DNA of 64,000 nt from Chelydra serpentina (lineage: Eukaryota > Chordata > Testudines > Chelydridae), in assembly GCA_037349315.1 (NCBI GenBank), contig JBAIAC010000007.1, forward strand, positions 46,886,001 through 46,950,000, in the 5' to 3' direction. Position 1 is the stretch's first letter, and every line of letters begins with the position of its first letter. The notes beneath the pieces are model-generated. The model ran no database searches. It was given only the letters and a program-made list of their open reading frames with translations, and was not told the origin of the DNA. Shown here piece by piece: positions 24,690-36,061 of the stretch. A program made the translations under genes and the position numbers.

Positions 24690-24896
24690 GGGCTTGTCTA
24701 CATGGTGCAGCAATGCACACTACGTGAGTTTGAATTCTAAAGTGCACTAACCTGTTGCGCATAGTACGGACTATGTTAAAGAGTAGGGAACTTTTAGTGT
24801 GCAACAGCAGGGCCTACATGGGCTGGTTAGTGTGTAACGCATTTGTATGCTTCAAAATTCCTCTCCTCCCCACTGCCACACTATGTAGATAAGCCC
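24690..24896. mobile_element. PIF/Harbinger-type MITE
   Basis: The left end reads GGGCTTGTCTACATGG. The reverse complement of the right end reads GGGCTTATCTACATAG (13 of 16 identical). Both ends are flanked by TAA (24687-24689 and 24897-24899). Three-base duplications of TWA type and the GGG..TGTCTACA terminus fit the PIF/Harbinger superfamily. The 207-bp element has no ORF. Confidence 0.85.
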
Positions 24897-24899
24897 TAA

Positions 24900-25855
24900 G
24901 TCATGGAGTTTCGAAAGTGGTGCTCTGAAGCCTGGATAGGAATCAACCTAAAATTCAAGAATTGTCTGGTCAATAACACTCCTTTTAAATATCTACATGA
25001 CCTGGAGGAACTATGAGTAAGTTTTTAGATGTCTCAGCACTAAATTAACGTTGTTCTTCACCCCCAACTACTACTTTCATCTTGTCAATGCAGCAGTCAC
25101 TTCCCTAGCTTTAAAATTATTTTAAGTGCATTCTAACGCCACACAGTAGCATAACTATACCAATATTGCATAAAGCCCCATTAAATCTACAGCCTGGACA
25201 ACCTTTTCCTGCATTTCCTTCCAAATAAATCATATCAGAGGACAAGTTCTTTGAGTTCCTATATTTTAGACTCTATTATATCTGTAATAGAAATATAAGA
25301 CTAAAAGAGAAATAAGAAATTATCACTAGTATTGTAAAGGCAATTAAAATGTAACGTGGAAAGATTACCAAAAAGAAATATAAATCCTTGGAAATGCTGA
25401 ACATAGCGGAAGAACTGGAATGATTGTAGTCCCAAATCATCCTAAATTATACCCTTGGAAGGTTACTTATACTACAGATTAGATATTAGCTTTGATATCT
25501 TCCCCAACGTATAACTGTCAAACTGAACAACATCACCTGATGGCTATTGCTAAGTTCTTACACTGACAAAACATAGATCATTAAGGCTTCAACATTCTTT
25601 CATGTAATCAATGTAACACATGCAATACCTGATGACAAGCATTTCATATGTAGAAACTGTCAAGCTAAAGAAGAACAGCTCATCAATGAAAGGATGAAAT
25701 CTGTATAAAACCAGCGATCTTAGAAAAGGATTGGCCATTGAAATGGTCAAGCTAAACAAAAGATAACTATAGCTAACGTGATAGTTTTTGCTGAATTCAA
25801 AGCTCCTCTGTGTTGCTTTATGAACCCCCAAAGGTGGCTAAACTTCAATATTGCT
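24900..25855. other. No gene recognised
   Basis: AT-rich spacer. The minus-strand ORF at 25589-25831 shows no motif. Confidence 0.5.
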
Positions 25856-26402
25856 TGTAGCAAGGCAGCTGTCTCTCAAGCACCCCCTTGTGGCCAGAGG
25901 TCACTGTGGCATCCTGCCTCTGTTTCCCCTTTTGGTTGCTCAATATCTCCACATCACAGTCCAAATTGTAGCTTAAACCATTTTCTTCTGGGATCCAATT
26001 TATTTAATCTTTACACACATTGACCCTCCAGGCCCCATTCTCATTTCAGTGTCTTTTCCGCACCTTGGTAGGGGTCCGTCTTAGAGCAGGGTTTCAGTTC
26101 ATCATCCCTCAAGCTTTCCCTGGCTGGACCTCAGCCCTCAGGCTCTGACTTCCAAACTTCCTTTTCCTCCTACCTTAGCAGGCTACATCTAGTCCTCCTA
26201 GCGGGGGGCAACTCGGATAGTCTCAGGGTTTTCCACACGCTCTGCAGCTTCCTGTTGCTCTTTATAAGGGGTATTAGCTGTCCTCCATTGGGCCCCATCA
26301 AGCCTTTTAATGTGGCACAGGTGGGTTGCAGCAGCTTTTTCAATAATCAGGGCAGGTTTGCTCCAGGCCTTCAGCCCTTATGGGACAAATCACCCTGCTA
26401 CA
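25856..26402 (-). mobile_element. Solo LTR, reverse strand
   Basis: The + strand begins TGTAGCAAGG and ends CCCTGCTACA, a nearly perfect 10-bp inverted pair with TG...CA ends. On the - strand there is a TATAAAG box near 26262-26268, well placed for a U3 promoter. An AATAAA signal lies at 25999-26004 (TTTATT on +), nearer the 3' end. The length of 547 bp suits an LTR. No gag or pol flanks it. No exact target duplication is visible, so the superfamily is left open. Confidence 0.6.
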
Positions 26403-26576
26403 GTGCCTTTTTAACATGACTACACATTCATATATATATTTGGGTTCAAGGTTCTTCCTTGGTGATCTGTTAATCATCCATACTTCGGGACACAATTTCT
26501 GAATGTCTCATTTGCAATTTCTTTTAGTATTTGTAAAAACTTCTAAAAAGTTTTGCTTCTTTTAGTTTCCTCTAAA

Positions 26577-26790
26577 GCATGGGGCCTGGGTCACTTGCAG
26601 GTTTAAACTAGTGTAAATGGTGAACTCTCTGTAACTTGAAGTCTTTAAAACCTGATGTGAGGACTTCAGTAACTCAGCCAGAGGTTAGGGGTCTATTTCA
26701 GGAGTGGGTGGGTGAGGTTCTGTGCAATGTTCAGGAGGTCAGGCTAGATGATCATGAAGGTCCCTTCTGGCCTTAAAGTCTATGAGTCAA
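26577..26790 (+). mobile_element. CR1 LINE 3' UTR fragment
   Basis: The wording matches the CR1 3' UTR nested at 4765-5168: 'ggtcacttgcaggtttaaactag', 'cttcagtaactcagccagaggttagggg' and 'aggtcaggctagatgatcatgaaggtcccttctggcctt'. It is 5'-truncated. Confidence 0.85.
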
Positions 26791-26794
26791 CAGT

Positions 26795-27258
26795 TTACTG
26801 TTTTCATTGGAATGTTCCTCTGATTCCATACAAATCCTACTAGAGAGTCTGGAAGGTTTAAATGTAGCACTGTGGTGCTGGCACTAAGTGCAGCAGCAGT
26901 TTACAGAAAGGTGCAGATTTTGATGCTATGTAATTCAAATGCAATTAATTTTTAATCATTGTCCAGGGAAATCTCACTTTTATACTTTTAATAGGCTTTA
27001 ACTTTTATATTGTTACTGGTAGATTATTCATACATATTCCCCTTTCTCTGAGATCTATTATTAAAATTAGAAAAATAACACTTTAAAAACTTCCCAGAAA
27101 TGGAAGTTTCTTTCCAGAACTTTCCAGAAATGTTTAAGTCTTTAAAAATAAAGGCTTACAAACAACAAAGCTTAATCCCTCCGCCAAAAAAACCCCAAAA
27201 ATAAAGTTGTCTGAAGCAGAGACTGAACAGCCCAGTTTTCTATAAAGTTTTACTACAT
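26795..27258. other. No gene recognised
   Basis: AT-rich spacer between a CR1 tail and a MITE. I see nothing else in it. Confidence 0.5.
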
Positions 27259-27261
27259 TTA

Positions 27262-27546
27262 GGGCTTGTGTACATTACCCGCTGGATCGACGGGCAGTGA
27301 TCGATCCAGTGGGGGTCGATTTATCGTATCAAGTCTAGACGTGATAAATCGACCGCCAGGCACTCTCCTTTCGACTCCAGTACTCCACCGGAGCGAGAGA
27401 TGCAGGCGGAGTTGATGGGGGAGCATCAACCGTCAATTTACCGCAATAAGTAGATCTAAGTACGTCGACTTCAGCTACGTTATTCACGTAGCTGAAGTTG
27501 CGTAACTTAGATCAACCCTCCCCCCTACCCCAGTGTAGACTAGGCC
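27262..27546. mobile_element. PIF/Harbinger-type MITE with internal hairpins
   Basis: The left end reads GGGCTTGTGTACATTACC and the reverse complement of the right end reads GGCCTAGTCTACACTGGG. TTA lies on both sides (27259-27261 and 27547-27549). Inside are a 12-bp perfect inverted pair, GGTCGATTTATC (27314-27325) and GATAAATCGACC (27343-27354), and a 13-bp perfect hairpin at 27468-27498 with a 5-base loop. The 285-bp element is CpG-rich against its AT-rich surroundings and has no ORF. Confidence 0.87.
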
Positions 27547-27549
27547 TTA

Positions 27550-27980
27550 GTTCCAGCACCACTCTGCTACTGTTAATCTGGCCTCTACAGCAGAACTAAC
27601 AGGAAGGAGAAAAAAATCCTCCATGATGCTACTAGTCTCCCAAATAGGCGGAGGGGATGCTCCCAGTGATATCACAGAAGAAGTGATAATTTAGCAGCAC
27701 TGTTATTACAAACACTTCCTAAAGTCAGTTTGGTGTTGAGAATGTAATATAATGATCAATTTGACTCAGAGAACAAGGATATGAAGAACTGTTAATAAAA
27801 GGAGACCATCACTGGATTTCAAGTATCTGCCTTTGATGCAAGGTTAATTCTATTAGTCAACTTCGTCAGCAAGGCCAAATTTACTTTGCTTATAATGCAT
27901 GAGAATTTATACCTGTTAAATTATATACAGAGCAGGTCCTTTATTGTTTCCTGAATGCAATGAAAACATTGAATATATGT
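27550..27980. other. No gene recognised
   Basis: Spacer without motifs or named repeats. Confidence 0.5.
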
Positions 27981-27984
27981 TTTA

Positions 27985-28330
27985 AATGTGAACTTCAAGG
28001 TTTCAGCTCATGTCTTCAAATCACTCAACGGCCTGCCCTCAGTGACCTAAAAGATTGCCTAAAACTCCATGATCAATAATTCCTCTCCCCATGCACCATG
28101 GAACTTTCAACCACAAGAGTAAAGCTCATCTGTTCAAGAGATGGTGCTTTCTCAGAGACCAGTCAGAGATTGGAGAATGAAACCACACAGGAATCTACCT
28201 GTCTCAAACCTCTCCACCTTCCATTGCACACACAATTCCCCGCAAGGAGAGAAAGAACAAACCACATGTGACAGATGTTAGTCACGTCACTTCATGCACT
28301 ACTGGAATGTGCTCAGACAATACTGTGATG
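27985..28330 (+). mobile_element. LINE 3'-end fragment, first of a related pair
   Basis: The order 'tcttcaaatcactcaacggcctg', 'accatggaactttcaacc', 'gacagatgttagtcacgtcacttcatgcactactggaatgtgctcagacaatactgtgatga' parallels the copy at 29850-30430. I read both as 3' ends of an L2/Rex-like LINE, from the wording 'KVLHGLGLGHLK' in the second copy. The family name is uncertain. Confidence 0.5.
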
Positions 28331-28350
28331 AGAGAGAGAGAGAGAGAGAT
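28328..28350. repeat. (GA)n microsatellite
   Basis: About ten GA units directly after the LINE-like fragment. Confidence 0.9.
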
Positions 28351-28354
28351 CTAA

Positions 28355-29845
28355 GAACCCATACCAAATAGAACTGTAAGAGTTTGAGAGTCCAAGCAAA
28401 TACTCCTTCCAGGATCGTACGGAGATCTATGTGCACGAACACTTTCAGACTAAACATATTGTATATACAGTGTTTTCTTTAGCCATGAAAATTTGAGATG
28501 AAGAAGAAATGGAATTTGATTGTAATTTATTAAGAAAATTCTCATTGAATCTGGTATCTATTAAAATTACTTTAATATGACATCAAAGATCAACTTCCAT
28601 CCTGCAGACTTAAATAATGTTTCCTTCCTCAAAGGGGCTGCAGAAAAGCCAAATTGGAAGTTTCCAGATTAAGACATTTTCAAAAACATTATACGAATGC
28701 ATGTATTTCAATAAAACATATGGGATTCTTCCCTGAGTCTCACAACTTGCGTAACTCAACCAACAATGGCTAAATCAATTTTGTTCACACTTTCTACTAT
28801 CATTCTTATGAGCTTTGGGTAGAGAACAAACAGAAAATGTCATCCTGAAAGGAGTTTTCTTGAGAAAGTTCTAAGGAATTTAAAAGTGTGTGTTGAGAAT
28901 GGAAGTTGCAAGGCAAAGTCAAAAAAGCAGGAAATAAAATCTCCACTGTATCTTCTCTGAGTCTCTTTCACAAATTAAAGATATTACCTCACCCATCTTG
29001 TCTCTCACAAAACAATAATGACATATGTAAGTCATATTAGATGCATGACACAAGAAACAAAAATTCTTTACAGTAACTCAGCTGCAGTAGAAGTGTTAAT
29101 ATATTATTTTTACTATTCTTATTCCGGCCTTCACAGGAATCCCACCTCCCCATATGCTATTGTGCCTGGCATTGTTATAATTATCACCCTTCAACAGGAT
29201 TGGGGCACACGAAGGTATATGGGAACAAAGTACAAGTAACATGTTCTAGTATACCGGCTGGTCTCCACATTGCTAATCCACTCTATGGAGCATTTGGGCA
29301 GTGCAGACAATATAAGGAATAGCTTCTTGGGTTTTCTCCATCATTAATAATATTAGAAATCTACCCTTGTCCAGTTTTTCAGGTGGTTTCAAGCCAGAAA
29401 TGTTTATTGCTTCAATATATCTGTGAATTCAATCAATATGAAGTTAGGCTGTTCCTGGTTGTAGAGGAAGTGGAGAAGGATTATTTCAAAAACACAAGAC
29501 ACGAATTAAAAAGGATTGAAGAAACAGAAAAATCACAGGAGAAAGCTTTACCATTGTACACGGATATGAGCACTCAATACTACATGTGAAGATGAGGACA
29601 AATTAGAGAACATATAGATCAGACCAAGACCCTTGGAAATAGCGGCACTTGTTAATATATGTTGCCCTCCATGGTAAGGTATGCATGATGATAGGGGTAC
29701 TATTCTGCCAGTTAGGTATGTAAAATATAAACATTACATTTCAATAAAATTGTGGTTTCCTGTCTTTTTTCCATTGCCATTGAATGCTATGTCTTCACGA
29801 ACCATAGCAAGGCTAAACCAAAAAGCCATTTTTTTAGTGCTTCAA
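28355..29845. other. No gene recognised
   Basis: AT-rich spacer. ORFs at 29018-29239 and 29383-29589 have no recognised domain. Confidence 0.45.
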
Positions 29846-29849
29846 CCCA

Positions 29850-30430
29850 GCATAGATATGTGGGTGGCATTTCAGATCAAGTTCAAGGTCTCTGTCCTTC
29901 TCTTCAAAGTGCTCCATGGCCTGGGCCTAGGACACCTAAAACACCCTTTAAAGTTCCAGGATGAAGCCCATGTTTGACAACTTTGCTCTTCTGGCACAAT
30001 GGAATTCTCAACAATAAGTGTAAAGCTCATTTGTGTGGGAGACAGAACCTTCTCCAGGGTGGTCCGAGTCTGTGGAATGAACTAAGGACTATCACAAACT
30101 TGACCATTTTCTGCTCCAAGTTGTATGTGCATTTCTTCGACCTTGCCTTCTCTAATGTAGACACATGGAAAGAGACTAACACGTCTACCCCTCTGATACA
30201 TGGAAACAGGTATTTAAAATTAAAAAAGCACAAAACCCCCAACAAACCACCTTACTGAAACAAGTCACTCCACTCCACACACTTCTCCCTTTGGGGAAAG
30301 GATGAGAGAACAAACAAACAACATGCGACAGATGTGTAGTCACATTGCTTAATGCATTACTGGAAGGCACTCAGATACTACAGTGATTAGTGCAGCGTAA
30401 AAACCTATGTAGAATAGAATAATGGAAAAA
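29850..30430 (+). mobile_element. LINE 3'-end fragment, second of a related pair
   Basis: The end of the ORF at 29681-29977 reads 'FKVSVLLFKVLHGLGLGHLK', the late RT/linker wording of L2-like or Rex-like LINEs. The next ORF (29974-30258) continues with 'GRQNLLQGGPSLWNELR'. The 3' part, 'gacagatgtgtagtcacattgcttaatgcattactgg', matches 28265-28310. It is a dead fragment. Confidence 0.6.
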
Positions 30431-30439
30431 TGTATGTAA

Positions 30440-31075
30440 TAATCTGGTCATTTCCTTCTTATATCATGTCTCAGATCTACTGTGGCACACCTAGTAGATG
30501 AAAAGTACTTTTGTGAATATTCAATTTTTAGAAGTTTACCATAATGCTCAGAATCAAGCAATGCTCAGAATATTTTTAGTGATGAAATATTACATTTTCT
30601 TTATAATGTCTTGACAATTTTGCTAAATTTATTTCAAGTTGTATTTCAAAATATGAAAGCCTACAGAGTATAAAATTACTGATTTAGCTACCTGCTTCAG
30701 TGCTTGTTCACTATACGAGGAATAGGATTCTTCAGCCTTCCTATCCACCATTTCTTAGTGGCCTTCTGTAGAGATCCTAAAGCATATGAAATCTTCATTG
30801 TACTCTCTCTCTTCACTTCCACAGAATACTAATTTTGATTAAATATGGTTGCAAACTTACATTATACAGCTGTTACATCCTTAATTTTATCAATTAGTTC
30901 ATTTTGTGCTGAAGAATAGCAATAGACATGGAAGTTTAGGATGGAATACCATATTTGGAAAGGAGTATTTTTTTGAACGCGTAATTCTCTTATGTTGTCT
31001 CTCGCTGTTTAACAAATAATCTGTTTTGCAAATTTCACCAGGACAAAAGAGGAAACTCAAGATGGTTTACATGAT
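30440..31075. other. No gene recognised
   Basis: AT-rich spacer with short chance ORFs only. Confidence 0.5.
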
Positions 31076-31596
31076 TTTGACTCCTGGCTTTCTCTCTTTG
31101 TAATCTTCCACACTCATACACAGTGACTTCAGCTCCCATGTTGGTGACCCATCTGGCCCTTTATTTGCATGTTTCCTAGTCCTCACCTCTTCATGCAACC
31201 CACAGTCTGGGTTCAACTCTCCCACTTACCAAAAGGGCCACTACATGACTTGGTCTTCGATAAGCACTGTTCTTTTTCAGATCCCTAATGCTGAGTTTCC
31301 TTTCTTGACCATCATCTGGTCTCTTGAAGCACTGCTCACCATGCCCCTCCTTCACTCCCTGTCACACAGCCTCTCTGTCACTTCCATTTCATCAGCACTG
31401 ATGACTTCTCATCTGCTTTCGGCCCTCCCCTTCCTTTCTTCCATTGATATGATTGTTGATTCTCACCATCCTTCACTCTTAACTCTTTTGTTCCTCTCTT
31501 CCATCACAAGATCAACCCTACCAATTCCCAGCCCTGGCTGATCCCCAACATCTGCTTCATTCACCGCTGCTCTCATGTTGCACAGTGGAAATCCTG

Positions 31597-31774
31597 TAGG
31601 GTGACCAGATGGGAAGACCCGAAAATCGGGACTTCCCACAAAAAAAAAAAAAACCACTCAACCAAACTTGTTGAGCAAAAAAAAAAAAGCCTCTGCATCC
31701 GGAAGACGGAAAATCGGGACAAAAGGTCTGAAATCGGGACGGTCCCGATTTTATCGGGACGTCAGGTCACCCTA
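31597..31774. mobile_element. hAT-type MITE inside the L2 copy
   Basis: The ends are TAGGGTGACCAGATG and, reverse-complemented from the right, TAGGGTGACCTGACG. An 8-bp duplication AAATCCTG flanks both sides (31589-31596 and 31775-31782). Eight-base duplications fit the hAT superfamily. The 178-bp body has two A-runs and repeats of 'aaatcgggac' but no ORF. Confidence 0.92.
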
Positions 31775-32844
31775 AAATCCTGTGACCCAGATGATTTCCT
31801 TCACTACAAATTAATTCTCTCCTCCTTCACTCTATTTTTCTTCGTAAACAACTGTCCTTCTTCAACGTAATTAAATCTGAAGTCTTCAGTCAATGACTCA
31901 TTCCTCCAACCCTCCCCTACTCCAGCTTCCACTTTTCTCTCTACACAGGATCGTGCCGATTTCTTCCAAAAGAAAACTGACAAAATACCTCATGACCTTT
32001 CCCCTCCCCATGGCTTGCCTTTCCTTCCTCCTTCCACTCTGAATTTCTCCCCTATCTATCATAACAGACCTGAGCTCTCCTTAACCTCTTATTCTCCTCA
32101 GACTCTTTCCACTCAAAATGTAAGCATGTTTTAGTCTCTCCAATCTTAAAAACAAATAAAAGCCAACCCTGACCTCACTTGCCTCTCCAAATACTGTGTC
32201 ACATCTTTTCTTTCATATCTAAACTCACTGTCTACAGCTCCTCTCCTCCAATTATATCCCACACCTTCTCCAGTCTAGCTTCTGCTCCTTGCATTCCACA
32301 GAAACCAATCTTGCCAAAATCTCTAATAATCTCTTCCTAGCAAAAGCTCATAACCAGTATGCCATCCTCCTCATCGACTTCTCAGCTGCCTTCAACACTA
32401 TCAGCCATGCTCTTCTTCTTGAAATCTTGTCCTGGGCTTACATGACTGTCCTGTCCTGATTCTCTTCCTACTTCTCTAATTACTCCTTCAGTATCTCTTT
32501 TGCAGGATCCTTCTAATCCCCTCTGCAGCTTTTGTGTGGGATCCACAGGCCTATAGCCTTGATCCCCATCTCTTCTTCCTCTACATCTTATTTCTGGGTA
32601 AACGCATCCATAAACACTGTTCCAGACTGGTCTCCTTCTGTACTGACTAATATCTCAGCCAGTCTCCCTGACATCTCCACGTGGATGTCTAGCCATCAGC
32701 TCAAAATCAATTTGGCTAAAACAGAACTCTTAATCTTCCCTCCAAGACCGTCCCACTACACCTCCTTTCTCAATCGCTGTGGACATCACCACCATCCTGC
32801 CTGTCATTCAGACCCATAACCTGGGTATCATCTTCGATTTGGAC

Positions 32845-34323
32845 TAGGGCTGTCGATTAATTGCAGTTAACCCACACAATTAACTTAAAAAAATTTAATC
32901 ACCATTCATCACAGTTTTAATTGCACAGTTAAACAGAATACCAATTGAAATTTATTAAATATTTTGGATGTTTTTCTACATTTTCAAATATTTGATTTCA
33001 ATTTACAGCACAAAATACAAAGTGTACAGTGCTCACTTTACAAATATTTGCACGGTAAAAATTATAAACAAAAGGAATAGTATTTTTCAATTCACCTCAT
33101 ACAAGTACTGTAGTACAATCTCTTCATTGTGAAAGGGAAACTTACAAATGTAGATTTTTTTTTGTTACATAACTGCACTCAAAAACAAAACAATGTAAAA
33201 CTTTAGAGCCAACAAGCCCACTCAGTCCTATTTCTTGTTCAGCCAATCACTAACACAAACAAGTTTGTTCACATTTACGGGAGATACTGCTGCCTGCTTC
33301 TTATTTACAATGTCACCTTTAAGTGAGAACAGGCATTCACATGGCAATTTTGTAGCTAGCATTGCAATGTATGTAGGTACCAGATATGCTAAACATTGTA
33401 TGCCCCTTCATGCTTCAGCCACCATTTCAGAGGCCATGCTTCCATGCTGATGATGCTCATTTAGAAAAATAATGCGTCAAGTAAATTTGTGACTGAACTC
33501 CTTGGGAGAGAACTGTATATCTCCTGCTCTTTTTACCCACATTCTGACATATATTTCATGTTATAGCAGTCTTGGATGATGACTCAGCACATGCTGTTCA
33601 TTTTAAGAACACTTTCACTGCAGATCTGACAAAACTCAAAGAAGGTACCAATGAGAGATTTCTAAAGATAGCTACAGCACTAAACCCAAGGTTTAAGAAT
33701 ATGAAGTGCCTTCTGAAATCAGAAATCTTAAAAGAGCAACACACTGATGCAGAAACTACAAAACCTGAACCACCAAAAAAGAAAATCAACCTTCTGCTGG
33801 TGGCATCTGACTCAGATGATGAAAATGAACATGCATTGGTCCTCACTGCTTTGGATTGTTATCGAGCAGAACCCATCATCAGCATGGATGCCTATCTTCT
33901 GGAATGATGGTTGAAGCATGAAAGGACATATGAATCTTTAGCACATTTGGCACATAAATATCTTGCAACGCCAGCTACAACACCGCCACGCGAATGCCTG
34001 TTCTCACTTTCAGGTGACATTGTAAACAAGAAGCGGGCAGCATTATCTCCTGCAAATGTAAACAAACTTGAACAATAAGCAGAACTGAGTGGACTTGTAG
34101 GCTCTAAAGTTTTACATTGTTTTATTTTTGAATGCATTTTTTTACATAATTCTATATTTATAAGTTCAACTTTCACGATAAAGAGATTGCACAATAGTAC
34201 TTGTATTAGGTGAACTGAAAAATACTTTTCCTTGTTTTTTTACAGTGCAAATATTTGTTATAAAAATAAATATAAAGTGAGCACTGTACACTTTATATTC
34301 TGTGTTGTAATTGAAATCAATAT
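32845..34323. mobile_element. hAT element with long inverted arms
   Basis: The left end, TAGGGCTGTCGATTAATTGC, is a known hAT-type terminus. The left arm (about 32985-33430) and the right arm (about 33899-34323) are inverted copies of each other over some 430-440 bp. On opposite strands both translate to related text: 'LFTFTGDTAACFLFTMSPLSENRHSHG' on + and 'LFTFAGDNAARFLFTMSPESENRHSRG' on -. The right side lacks the outer ~140 bases, including the terminus. Possible target duplications are ATTTGGAC (32837-32844) and ATTTTGAC (34324-34331), one mismatch. It sits inside an L2 LINE. Confidence 0.85.
33572..34078 (+). pseudogene. hAT transposase C-terminal remnant
   Basis: The open stretch 33572-33907 includes 'LKIATALNPRFKNMKCL', the conserved NPRFK/DPRFK segment of hAT transposases, and ends at 'MDAYLLE'. 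Directly after it comes an in-frame TGA at the position where the family has a conserved tryptophan. Reading on, 'LAHLAHKYLATPATTPP' and 'LSGDIVNKKRAALSPANVNKL' form the C-terminal dimerisation region of Ac-like hAT enzymes. The N-terminal zinc finger and most of the catalytic core are absent, so the protein cannot work. Confidence 0.85.
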
Positions 34324-35439
34324 ATTTTGACCTATTTCTGGGTCCTCAAATCCAGGCCATGTCTAATTCTTGAAGATTCTTTCTGCATAAGATCTCCAAG
34401 ATATGCCCTTTCTTATCCATCCACATAGCTAAAACTTTCATAATCTCATTTCTTGATTTCTGCAACATCCTTTTTTCTGGCCTCGACAAATGAAATCTTG
34501 CCAGCTCATACCAATCAGAGGGCTGCTGCAAAGATAATTTTCCAAGCTCATTGCTTTGATCATATCACCCCTTTTTGCATCCCTCCCGCCGTCTCTCCTT
34601 TCTCTATTACAGCAAACATAAGCTACCTGTCTTCATTTTCAAGGGCCTTCACAGTCTATCCCCATCCTACTTATCAACTCTGATTCACTATTGAGATGTC
34701 AATGGCTGTCTCCAATCAGCCAATGATGTCAGCCTACATTGCCCACCTGTTAAATTTTCAAATAAGTACTTTCATACTTTCTCCCATATGCTGTATCTCA
34801 TGCTTGGCGGAAGCTCCCTGTAAACATCTGCAAAACGAACTCATTATTCTCCTTCAAATTCCTCCTTAAAACTCTCCTTTTGTTGTTGTTGTTATTTGAC
34901 GTCTTCAAAAAAACCTGACAACGGTTAGGGCACTGATTGCTTATACCACTGCCAACCGAGCTGACTAATATTGTCTCCTTGTTCTCACCCATCTGTTTGT
35001 ATCCATCTGTTGTCTCTTGTCTTATCTTAGATTGTAAACTCTTTGGGGCAGGGGCCCTCTTTTTGTTCTGTTTGCACATTGCCTAGCTTAATGGGGTCCT
35101 GGTCCATGAACAGGGCTCTGAGCAGGTAGTATAACCAAACAAACAAACAATAAATAATGTGCAATAGGCTGAAAAAACTCAATGCTTGGTCTCAAATCTC
35201 TTTATTTTGGAGGTTATTGAGAAAATAAATGGAAGGCAACTACAGAACTATCTACAAGTCTTAGATTTCTGAGACATCTCTCAATATCCTTGCACTGATC
35301 TGATTGGTCAATCTTGGTGATGAGGATCAAGAGTTCACTCTGACTTTTTCAGAACGGCTGACTTTGATCTATTGACCATTAGGTACTGTTGATACTTTTC
35401 TGTATATAGTCAGAGTTGCTTGAGTGTCTTCTTTCTTTG

Positions 35440-36061
35440 CTGTCTGAGAGGACCCAGTATCACGACTGAGATGTGAGCGGTCAGACCTACTGGTTGGAGC
35501 AGGAGTCGAGCGTCAGGCCGAGTCAGGAAACAAGAGGTCAGAGTCAGAGATGGGCCAATGGGTAGACCAAGAATAAGGAAGCAGGCAGGGTCAGATTACC
35601 GGGAGATCAGAGACTGAGTCAGACCAGATGGTGAACCAAGAGTCAGGCGTTATGAGGCAGGCAAGATCAGGTTACCAGGAGATAGGGGTTGGGCGCCAGG
35701 TTACAGACAGCAATCGAATAGTGAAGTTGGGGACAAACCAGGGTCATAAGCTGGAGTCTAGGGTCTATAACAAGCAAGGTGTGAAGCAGAGACAGGCAGA
35801 CAGTCTGTGTTGTTGCTCAGACAGCTCCCCTTCAGGCTTCCTGGTTTAAGTACTGGTACCAACTAATCAGTGGGCTGTGAGGGACTGCCACTCAGGCCCT
35901 GCTGGGCAGCACTTCCAGCTCAGCCCAGCCTCTCAGGGTCCTCCCATGGGACCCCTAAACTTTCCACTGTGATGTGGTCATGTCACTGGCCCAGAACCTC
36001 CAGGGTCCCAGGTTCCAGCTCTGCAAGTTCTAACACGCCCAATGTAGCACAGTATATCCCC
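35440..36061 (+). repeat. Candidate LTR or leader of an LTR retroelement
   Basis: Purine-rich text with repeated 'gagtcag', 'ggttggagcaggagtc' and 'gtcagaccta' resembles a reptile LTR family that also appears at 52050-52385 (shared 'ggtcagacct' and 'tggttggagcaggagtc'). I found no exact borders. Confidence 0.35.

Larger units (their letters stand above)
31079..35160 (+). mobile_element. L2-type LINE, copy 2, broken by two hAT elements
   Basis: The 5' part repeats the endonuclease wording of copy 1 ('tcctggctttctctctttg', 'gtgacttcagctcccatgttggtgacccatctggccc'). The reverse transcriptase continues to 32844 ('PAGICLQLKINLAKTELLIFPPRPSHYTSF' region, then 'NLGIIFDLD'). It resumes at 34332, running through 'LPVFIFKGLHSLSPSYLSTL' to the L2 3' end 'gattgtaaactctttggggcaggggccctc' and an A-rich tail near 35160. 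Insertions at 31597-31774 and 32845-34323 split it. Many stops are present. Confidence 0.85.
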
